Below are positions 57,995 through 64,000 of a stretch of 64,000 nt of DNA, piece by piece. Under the pieces are notes generated by a model. That model had not been told where the DNA came from and did not search any database. It saw only the letters and a program-made list of their open reading frames with translations. Position 1 is the first letter of the stretch. Every line of letters starts with the position of its first letter. The position numbers and the translations under genes are program-made. Origin of the DNA: Capnocytophaga ochracea DSM 7271 (GTDB taxonomy: Bacteria > Bacteroidota > Bacteroidia > Flavobacteriales > Flavobacteriaceae). The DNA lies in NCBI RefSeq assembly GCF_000023285.1, contig NC_013162.1, positions 1,094,501-1,158,500 on the forward strand, in the 5' to 3' direction.

Positions 57995-58225
57995 TTAAGG
58001 AGTGTAAATAATGTTTTCTACTAAGTCGTTGTCGGTATTCTTGGCGAGCTGTGAGTTTTTCTCGTTAAAAGGAGTGGTGTAGAGAAACTCTTCGCTACTT
58101 AGATGTCCTGTGGGCATCTCGTCGGGGTTCGTCTCGGCAACTTTGTTGGTTCCAGACAGTTCTTTCAGTTCTTCAACGACAATCTCTTCAAAGAAATTGT
58201 CTTTCCTTGTTTTTACATTTTTCAT
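57995..58225 (-). CDS. Small hypothetical protein, 76 residues
   Basis: An acidic, Asn- and Glu-rich protein (NFFEEIVVEELKELSGTNKV) without signal peptide or membrane segment. The tail NTDNDLVENIIYTP is not a known motif. The presence of a strong terminator immediately downstream suggests a real, separately transcribed gene. I do not recognise a family. Short peptides of this shape with a GT-N stretch can be substrates or leader peptides, but there is no modifying enzyme next to it. Confidence 0.55.
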   Translation of the reverse strand: MKNVKTRKDNFFEEIVVEELKELSGTNKVAETNPDEMPTGHLSSEEFLYTTPFNEKNSQLAKNTDNDLVENIIYTP

Positions 58226-58325
58226 CTTGTCTGCTTTTAATTATTATTAAACTTTCTTTTACTCCTTAGGAAACACGCCATAGGGCATAGGTTTCAAGGG
58301 ATAGCGTTTCTCAAAAGAGGATAAC

Positions 58326-58393
58326 CTCTCCCCCTTTCGCATACTCAGCTACGCCAGCTGGCTGACTTCTCTTAAATAGGGGGAGAAGGGGAC
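58326..58393. repeat. C-rich outer stem with inner hairpin, TATGTG family
   Basis: CTCTCCCCCTTT and AGGGGGAGA form the outer arms. Inside lie CATAC, TCAGC, a loop and GCTGACTTC, the reverse form of the GAAGT-stem-GTATG hairpin seen near 39707. Confidence 0.65.
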
Positions 58394-58407
58394 TGAAAAG
58401 AGACTTT

Positions 58408-59658
58408 TCACTTTTTCCTTGTTTGGTTCTTTTTCTTTGTTACTTGTGTGCTTTGCACCTCTTCTTGCTCGTGTGGTTTGCATCTTTCGATGAAATCGCT
58501 GAGCACGTTCATATAGTTGATGAAGGCTTCGTAGGGCGAGTCATAAGGCAAACGATACTTGTGATAGTCCGCCCCCGAAAAAAGCTTAGTACGCATAAAA
58601 TAGAAGTGCTCACTGGCTTGCAGACGAGTATAATCGTCTATGAGGTCGGCGTTCTTTTTCTTTCTTACTTCTGGTTGTATCTTAAAGAGCTCTCGGAAGG
58701 CTTCTTTTTGCAACTCGTTACCCAACCAAGAGGTGGTATCGCGCTCTTCGTCTGTCCACGAAATAGGGTAGGGCACAGGCAATACATCTTTAGCAGGGTG
58801 CTTTTTGGCTACTTCCTTAGGCAATAGGAACTCATAGTTATCGTCTTCCATCATATAGGTGATGAAATAGCGCAAGAAGTCGAAAATACCGCTTTGGGCG
58901 TTGTTGTAATAGCCTATTACCTCGTAGTTCATAAAGAGGTTGAGCACCTCACTATCTTGCAAGCTGTTTTTCACCCAACTGATATACTTTTCGGAAGTGA
59001 GTGGGTATTCACTCCAATTTCTATCGGAAAAGCGTATGGCGATATCATCGCTGAGTTTGCTGTTTTTGAGCAAAAGGTTGAGGTTTTTGTCGATAGCGTT
59101 TTTGTAGACAAAGTTTGGACTCTTCCAACCCAATACGTGTTTAGCTCCATCGGTGAGCATCGTCTTGAAACCGAGTTTTGCGACGCGTTCGCCTATGGTA
59201 TCGGAATAGATAAGAGAGGTGTTGCGAAAAGTTACAGGCTTCTTGCCAAAGAGCTGTTTGATAGCCGTAGTATGTCGTTTTACTTGTTGTTCGAACTCAT
59301 CGGTATCATCGGAAAGCGAAGCCAAAGAGTGGGAATAAGTTTCTGCCAAAAACTCTACACTACCGGTTTGGGCGAGTTCTTGGAAAGAGCGTATCACCTC
59401 AGGAGTATGCATTTCGAGCTGGTCGATAGCACTTCCTGTGATGGAAAAAGCTACTTTGAACTTGCCTTTGTATTTATTGATAAGCTCCAAGAGCAAGGTG
59501 TTAGCAGGTAGATAGCAATGCTCAGCCAAATCTTCAAGCTCAGAGCGATTGGCGTAATTATCGAAGTAATTATGTTTCTTGCCGATGTCGAAGAATTGAT
59601 ACTTTCTAAGACGTTCGGGGTGATGGATTTGGAAATAGATACAAATTGACTTTTTCAT
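58408..59658 (-). CDS. Glycoside hydrolase family 57 (alpha-amylase/4-alpha-glucanotransferase-like)
   Basis: A 416-residue cytoplasmic alpha-glucan enzyme. The first GH57 motif is YFQIHHPERLRKYQF (residues about 8-22). The second region is AFSITGSAIDQLEMHTPEVI and the third EFLAETYSHSLASL, containing the catalytic Glu region. The fold is a (beta/alpha)7 barrel. It lies 11 bp after a glycogen-synthase-like gene and belongs to a glycogen or maltodextrin cluster with the debranching enzyme at 61387. Confidence 0.88.
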   Translation of the reverse strand: MKKSICIYFQIHHPERLRKYQFFDIGKKHNYFDNYANRSELEDLAEHCYLPANTLLLELINKYKGKFKVAFSITGSAIDQLEMHTPEVIRSFQELAQTGSVEFLAETYSHSLASLSDDTDEFEQQVKRHTTAIKQLFGKKPVTFRNTSLIYSDTIGERVAKLGFKTMLTDGAKHVLGWKSPNFVYKNAIDKNLNLLLKNSKLSDDIAIRFSDRNWSEYPLTSEKYISWVKNSLQDSEVLNLFMNYEVIGYYNNAQSGIFDFLRYFITYMMEDDNYEFLLPKEVAKKHPAKDVLPVPYPISWTDEERDTTSWLGNELQKEAFRELFKIQPEVRKKKNADLIDDYTRLQASEHFYFMRTKLFSGADYHKYRLPYDSPYEAFINYMNVLSDFIERCKPHEQEEVQSTQVTKKKNQTRKK

Positions 59659-59669
59659 CGTTGGTTATT

Positions 59670-60959
59670 TTATATTAAAGATTCGTAAATGTTTTTGAGT
59701 TTCAAGGAAGCTTTTTCCCATTTCAGTTGGTTTACCTCGTCGTACCCTTCACGTTGCATATAGTGAGCGAGGGTGGGGTAAGCCAAAATACCATAAATAG
59801 CATCGGCAAGGGCGTTGATATCCCAATAGTCTACTTTGATAGCGTGGTGGAGTACCTCAGCCACTCCCGATTGTTTGGAGATGATAGTAGGTACTCCTGA
59901 GCGCATTGCTTCCAAAGGAGAAATCCCAAAAGGCTCGGATACTGAGGGCATCACATACACATCGCTGTATTGGAACATACGCTGTACGTCGTTGCCCCTG
60001 AGAAAACCTGTGAAGTGGAAGCGGGTTCCTAATCCCAATTGTGCAACACGGCGCACTAAGGGGTTCATCTTCTCGCCACTACCTGCCATTACAAAGCGTA
60101 CGTTAGGCATACGTTTCATCACTTTTGCAGCTGCCTCGACGAAATATTCAGGACCTTTTTGCAAGGTGATACGCCCTAAGAAAGTAACGATTTTATCCTT
60201 AATACCGCGTTCTTCTTTGGCATCAGTTTCGGCTTTAAAGTCTACTGCATTGTGCACAGTAATCACCTTCTCGGCAGGGATACCGTATTTTTCAATGACG
60301 ATATTGCGCGTCCAGTTGCTCACGGTTACTACCCTATCGGCAGCTTCCATACCGCGTTTTTCGATATCGTAGACCAATGTATTGCGGTTATACTCGCCCC
60401 CACGGTCGTACTCGGTAGCGTGTACGTGTACGATAAGGGGTTTGCCCGAAATCTTCTTGGCGATGATACCCGCACTATAGGTAAGCCAGTCGTGGGCGTG
60501 AATCACGTCGAACTCATAGCGTTGGGCAACTGTGCCCGCTACTAAGGCGTAGCGGTAGACCTCTTCCATCAGATTTGCACCGTATTTGCCCGAAAACTGA
60601 AATTTGTTATGATACGAAATGCGCTCGCGGTGTTCGCCTTCTTTGAGGTAAGCATCACGTTCACGGGCAAAGGTTTCGGGGTCCAGGTAAGGCACGAGGT
60701 TCGAACCTATCTCCATAAAATTGATGTGTTTCCAGAAATCTTCAATCTTTTCAGCGTTTTGCAACATCTCTACATCGCTAGCGTTGATAATCTTAGCCAC
60801 ATTGCCGTCTTCATCACCGGAGGCTTTTGGCATCACAAACAGCACTTTTACGCCGTTTTTAGCCAATCCTTGGGCAATACCCAAGCAGGCTGTTCCTAAT
60901 CCCCCACTGATATGAGGGGGAAATTCCCATCCAAACATTAATACTCTTGCTTTCTTCAT
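59670..60959 (-). CDS. Glycogen synthase-like glycosyltransferase
   Basis: A 429-residue GT-B enzyme. The N-terminus VLMFGWEFPPHISGGLGTAC is characteristic of glycogen/starch-synthase-like transferases. The middle contains YEFDVIHAHDWLTYSAGIIA, and the C-terminal nucleotide-sugar site has SEPFGISPLEAMRSGVPTII with the expected Glu and Lys residues. It probably elongates an alpha-1,4-glucan from UDP- or ADP-glucose, although GT4 members of other specificity look similar. It is 11 bp upstream of the GH57 gene, so co-transcription is likely. Confidence 0.88.
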   Translation of the reverse strand: MKKARVLMFGWEFPPHISGGLGTACLGIAQGLAKNGVKVLFVMPKASGDEDGNVAKIINASDVEMLQNAEKIEDFWKHINFMEIGSNLVPYLDPETFARERDAYLKEGEHRERISYHNKFQFSGKYGANLMEEVYRYALVAGTVAQRYEFDVIHAHDWLTYSAGIIAKKISGKPLIVHVHATEYDRGGEYNRNTLVYDIEKRGMEAADRVVTVSNWTRNIVIEKYGIPAEKVITVHNAVDFKAETDAKEERGIKDKIVTFLGRITLQKGPEYFVEAAAKVMKRMPNVRFVMAGSGEKMNPLVRRVAQLGLGTRFHFTGFLRGNDVQRMFQYSDVYVMPSVSEPFGISPLEAMRSGVPTIISKQSGVAEVLHHAIKVDYWDINALADAIYGILAYPTLAHYMQREGYDEVNQLKWEKASLKLKNIYESLI

Positions 60960-61014
60960 ATGCTTTTATTTATTCCTTCCCCAATCCCCTCCCACGCAGG
61001 GAGCAAGAAGAGCG

Positions 61015-61371
61015 TTATTCTAATTTTTGTTTTGAGATGATGCTGATTAACTCATAATCATCGGGCAGATTACCATCTTGAATAGGGTAGTCATAGATGA
61101 TTCTCTTGACTTTTAACTGATATTTATAACCTTTTTCAAGGGTAATATCTTTTATTTGGTTGTTGCCAAAACAAAGTTCTTTATTACCTATTAGTGCTTT
61201 AAAACATTTGAATTTCACTTCAGGCCAACTAAAGGCTTCTCCCATTTCTCCTCTAATTGTAAGTGTCACTTTTTGTACTTCTTTAACTCCATTATTGGTG
61301 TAATCACTTTCTTTACTAAGGCAAGAACAGCACAAGACACATATCAATAATATTAAAATATTTCTTATCAT
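61015..61371 (-). CDS. Small lipoprotein between glucan genes
   Basis: 118 residues with a short signal and Cys (MIRNILILLICVLCCSC; lipobox near 14-17). The rest is beta-rich (VTLTIRGEMGEAFSWPEVKF). It is not related to the glucan enzymes and interrupts the cluster between the debranching enzyme and the glycogen-synthase-like gene by about 430 bp. Function and family are unknown. Confidence 0.65.
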   Translation of the reverse strand: MIRNILILLICVLCCSCLSKESDYTNNGVKEVQKVTLTIRGEMGEAFSWPEVKFKCFKALIGNKELCFGNNQIKDITLEKGYKYQLKVKRIIYDYPIQDGNLPDDYELISIISKQKLE

Positions 61372-61386
61372 ATTAAAATAACTTTC

Positions 61387-63342
61387 TCAAAGTGTTGCAG
61401 GCATTTGGCTCAGTAGCCATTGAGCACGTAATATCTCAGCTACATTCTTAGCTTTGGCAATACAACCGCGTGAGTGGAATGGTGGATTGCCGTCGTAAAT
61501 AGCCGATATAGTACATACACCGTGTTCGTTGAGCTCTTCTTCAAAATTTTCTAAGATAGCTTGCGCTTCTGGTAGGTACTGTGCTCCAAAGATTTTCAGA
61601 TAAGCCTCTATATAGAACCCAATAAACCAAGGGTGTGCTGACCCGTTGAAGGTGGCTTTGTCGCGCACATATACATTGCCTACACTCACGCCTTCATAAC
61701 GGGGGCTTTGAGGAGATAAACTGCGCAATCCGCGAGGGGTGAGCAACTCTTGGGTAACAATGTCCAATACTCTCTTCTTAGTCTTCTCGTTTATGGGAGC
61801 ATAGTCGAGAGCACAAACGATGAGCTGATTGGGGCGTACATCTACGTTTTTATTCGTGCGGTTGGCATAGTCGGCAAGGTACTTCTTGTCCTCTATCCAA
61901 AAAGTCTCTACAAAGCTCTTTTCGATGGTTTCAGGTAGCGTAAACCACTCGCCTAAGAAAGCCTTGTCTTTCGCTTCTTCTGCTAAGGCAAGTGCGTAAC
62001 ACACGGCATTATACCAGAGGGCATTCACTTCTACTACATAACCGTTGCGTGGCACGATAGCGCCGTAATCGCCTTGCGCATCAAACCACGTAAGCGGACG
62101 TGTAAGGTCATCACTCCATATAAGTCCGTTAGCTTCCATACGAATATTCTTATGAGAGCCTTGCTTGTAGGCGTTTAAGATACTTTTGAGCGTATCGCCA
62201 TACTCCTTCCAAAGTTGTTTCTTACTCTTAATAGTTTCCTTTTCATACTGTTGAAGCGTCCAGAAGAACCACAGAGAGGTGTCGGCATCATACTCAGGGT
62301 GTATATTGTGTGTACTGATTTCCTTAGCAAAAAGCCCTTCGTAGAAGTATTTTTGAGTAGAGGTGAGCACGTCTTCAAATATCTTGGCTGTACTGCCCGA
62401 TAAAGCAATACCTGGCAAGGCAATAAAAGTGTCGCGCATATTGCTGTCGAACCAGTGATAACCTGCTTTGATGCGGGTTTCGCCTGCCTTGTGAATAATA
62501 AACTGAGAGGCGGCGTACTGCAAGCATTCTTCAAACGAATTGCGGTCGGCGCGTTCTTTGAGGTACTTGGTAAAGTCCTTAGCGAGGTTTTTAGGATTAG
62601 CTTCCTCTAAGCTGGCTGAAAAGACGATACTTTCTCCTTTTTTGAGGCTCACTTCGAAAGCTCCTACGCTGAGGAGGTCTTCTTGGTAGTCATAACCACG
62701 CTCTTTTTCCTTGGTATAATAGATGTTGTTGTTCCAATAAGCCCCACCACCAAAATTAGCGGATTTGCTGAGTTGCATATAGAGGTAAGGAAACTCTGGG
62801 TATAGTTTTACACGCACGCCACCGCCTACTGCTTCGGCTTGGGTGTTGGCTACGGGGTTTTGCTTGCTAAGAGAATGTATATCGCGAAAAGCCAAGAGAG
62901 GGTTTAGGCGCAAAAGGGTAGCCGAATGGGCTTCTAGTAGCGTATAGCGTATCAATACTTGGGGAGCATTGTGCATCATCAAGATTTCTTTTTTCAGCAA
63001 TACGCCACCTACTTGGTAAGTAACGGTAAATGCTTTTTCGTAGGAAATATCTACGATATACTTATGCCCGCGCGGTTCATAGGTACCTTCGTATTTATGA
63101 ACGCCGAAATTGAAATCGCGTCCGTGCTGAATGATACTTTCATCTAAGGAGGAGAGCATCACGTAGTTTTTGCCTCTGAATTTTTCAATAGGCACTACCA
63201 GTAGCCCGTGGTATTTACGGGTATTGCAAAAAACGAGAGTAGAGGAGCAGTAGCCTCCCCCTCGGTTCGTACCGAGAAACTCTCTATCCAGAGAGTATTC
63301 AAGATTAATAAGTTGGTCTTTTTTAAATGATAAATAACTCAT
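61387..63342 (-). CDS. Glycogen debranching enzyme (amylo-alpha-1,6-glucosidase)
   Basis: A 651-residue protein with an N-terminal beta-sandwich (GGGYCSSTLVFCNTRKYHGL, residues about 27-46) and a C-terminal (alpha/alpha)6 barrel. Barrel motifs include HWFDSNMRDTFIALPGIALS, IRMEANGLIWSDDL with the likely acid region, and WTLQQYEKE. It removes alpha-1,6 branches in the cytoplasm. This is the glycogen-debranching GDE family, not GH13. It is transcribed together with the downstream glucan genes on the minus strand. Confidence 0.9.
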   Translation of the reverse strand: MSYLSFKKDQLINLEYSLDREFLGTNRGGGYCSSTLVFCNTRKYHGLLVVPIEKFRGKNYVMLSSLDESIIQHGRDFNFGVHKYEGTYEPRGHKYIVDISYEKAFTVTYQVGGVLLKKEILMMHNAPQVLIRYTLLEAHSATLLRLNPLLAFRDIHSLSKQNPVANTQAEAVGGGVRVKLYPEFPYLYMQLSKSANFGGGAYWNNNIYYTKEKERGYDYQEDLLSVGAFEVSLKKGESIVFSASLEEANPKNLAKDFTKYLKERADRNSFEECLQYAASQFIIHKAGETRIKAGYHWFDSNMRDTFIALPGIALSGSTAKIFEDVLTSTQKYFYEGLFAKEISTHNIHPEYDADTSLWFFWTLQQYEKETIKSKKQLWKEYGDTLKSILNAYKQGSHKNIRMEANGLIWSDDLTRPLTWFDAQGDYGAIVPRNGYVVEVNALWYNAVCYALALAEEAKDKAFLGEWFTLPETIEKSFVETFWIEDKKYLADYANRTNKNVDVRPNQLIVCALDYAPINEKTKKRVLDIVTQELLTPRGLRSLSPQSPRYEGVSVGNVYVRDKATFNGSAHPWFIGFYIEAYLKIFGAQYLPEAQAILENFEEELNEHGVCTISAIYDGNPPFHSRGCIAKAKNVAEILRAQWLLSQMPATL

Positions 63343-63348
63343 ATTTCA

Positions 63349-63392
63349 ATTAACAATTAATAATTGACAATTGACATTGTCAATTGTCAAAA
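63349..63392. repeat. AATTGTCAATT repeats on the left of the four-helix-bundle gene
   Basis: ACAATTAATAATTGACA at 63353-63369, followed by AATTGACATTGTCAATTG. The same units occur on the other side of the gene at 63811-63880. Confidence 0.75.
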
Positions 63393-63403
63393 GGGTGTGA
63401 TTA

Positions 63404-63781
63404 TTAGTTTTTATTAGAACTTTCTTTTTTGGTGTTTTCTTTCTTAGTTTTAATTATTGAAATGAGTAGTTTTAATATTTCTTTGCAGTTAGCTATTATT
63501 GATTCATATTCTTTCTCATTAAGATATTGAGTTGCATATAATAGATCTAACCAATATTCAGTTTCGTTAGCTTCTTTGAGTCCTATTTGTAATTTATGTA
63601 TGAAATCACTATCACTTTCAGCGTGTTCTGATTCTCTTATGCAAGCACCTACCGAAGTAGCACAACGCAACAATTGTTTACTGATTACAAATTCTCTTTT
63701 ATCTTCTTGTAATATTCTTGTAAGTTTTACAATTCGAATAGCAAAATCAAAAGACTTTTCTTTAACAATATTGTTTTTCAT
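63404..63781 (-). CDS. Four-helix-bundle protein, IVP family, second copy
   Basis: A 125-residue helical protein clearly homologous to that at 50281-50664: KSFDFAIRIVKLTRILQEDK, ISKQLLRCATSVGACIRESE and NETEYWLDLL are shared. It sits between AATTGTCAATT repeats in inverted arrangement. The family is related to proteins encoded in 23S rRNA intervening sequences. It interrupts an alpha-glucan gene cluster (debranching enzyme on one side, an amylase-like gene end on the other), which suggests acquisition as a unit. Confidence 0.85.
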   Translation of the reverse strand: MKNNIVKEKSFDFAIRIVKLTRILQEDKREFVISKQLLRCATSVGACIRESEHAESDSDFIHKLQIGLKEANETEYWLDLLYATQYLNEKEYESIIANCKEILKLLISIIKTKKENTKKESSNKN

Positions 63782-63810
63782 AATTTTTCAATAGATGATT
63801 AATAGTAATC

Positions 63811-63880
63811 ACAATTAATAATTAACACAATCTGGCTCACAACCAATTGTCAATTGTCAATTATCAATTGTCAATTTTTA
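63811..63880. repeat. AATTGTCAATT repeats on the right of the four-helix-bundle gene
   Basis: ACAATTAATAATTAACA at 63811-63827 matches the left copy at 63353-63369 in the same direction. CAATTGTCAATTGTCAATTA at 63844-63863 is palindromic and continues through the stop codon of the next gene. Confidence 0.75.
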
Positions 63881-64000
63881 ATACTATTCCAATTCTCGCG
63901 GGTATATACAACGACAGCAAATTCTCCTTGCCGGTGTACTGCGTAAAATGCTCTACGCTTTCATCGATGCGGTTATCACCTCCAAAGGCGGGGTTATCGG
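63871..64000 (-). CDS. C-terminus of a probable alpha-amylase-like protein, cut by window edge
   Basis: The minus-strand frame reads DNPAFGGDNRIDESVEHF and then NLLSLYIPARIGIVLKIDN to a stop at 63871. The final beta-strand pattern resembles the C-terminal all-beta domain of GH13 alpha-amylases, and the position beside debranching and synthase genes supports this. Only about 42 codons are visible, so the identity is tentative. The last residues (KIDN) come from the AATTGTCAATT repeat, and the stop codon is inside it. Confidence 0.5.

Overview
The window looks like chromosome of a low-G+C Bacteroidota bacterium of the family Flavobacteriaceae, most probably Capnocytophaga or a close relative. 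This is inferred from promoters of the Bacteroidota type (TTTG, about 19-20 bp, TAnnTTTG), the gliding gene gldE, a DUF4837 lipoprotein, type III glutamine synthetase, monomeric isocitrate dehydrogenase, many small lipoproteins with short lipoboxes, and BspA-type leucine-rich-repeat lipoproteins. No rRNA, tRNA, CRISPR array or conventional IS element was recognised.

Layout. 0-6 kb: truncated BspA-like lipoprotein, a VWA lipoprotein, a TPR/thioredoxin-like exported protein and another lipoprotein. 6-12.5 kb: threonine ammonia-lyase, a beta-barrel protein, three more BspA-like lipoproteins whose N-termini are near copies of one another, and an MscS channel. 12.5-24.5 kb: branched-chain amino acid carrier, lysozyme-like exported protein, leucyl-tRNA synthetase, a four-gene membrane-protein cluster with three paralogues, and a glycoside-hydrolase-like lipoprotein. 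24.5-30.6 kb: DinD, glutamine synthetase III, HemL and a PfkB sugar kinase. 30.8-39.4 kb: surface-glycan genes (O-antigen ligase/polymerase-like protein, three glycosyltransferase-like proteins, a DUF5672 protein, and a large DUF2723/GT117 membrane protein). 40.4-48.2 kb: an overlapping gltA-icd-acn operon followed by a pyruvate-oxidase-like enzyme. 48.5-56.5 kb: CDF transporter, four-helix-bundle protein, DUF502, glutaminase, gldE, ssb, mutY, tatA and DUF4837. 57-64 kb: a glycogen/alpha-glucan cluster (GH57, a glycogen-synthase-like glycosyltransferase, debranching enzyme, and the end of what may be an alpha-amylase) with another four-helix-bundle gene.

The most unusual content is repeat-derived. 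Gene-poor gaps are mosaics of (1) a conserved element of about 230 bp present six times, with a triple 11-bp TATAAGCT repeat in its core; (2) 18-bp palindromic units in pairs or triplets whose arms change together while the 3-nt loop stays nearly constant; (3) a second compensating hairpin followed by TATGTGA; (4) C-rich/G-rich hairpins; (5) TTTGCCAAAG hairpins, some acting as terminators; and (6) 8- and 9-bp tandem repeats.

Some of these sequences also lie in frame inside genes. The leucyl-tRNA synthetase carries an insertion of about 208 residues encoding a complete DUF559 (Vsr-like nuclease) domain, bounded by inverted copies of the C-rich hairpin. Aconitase contains a copy of a dispersed palindrome. 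The DUF502 protein ends in an Asn-rich tail made of the 9-bp repeat. Both four-helix-bundle genes sit between inverted copies of short repeats. I regard the LeuRS insertion and the repeat system as the best candidates for something undescribed.
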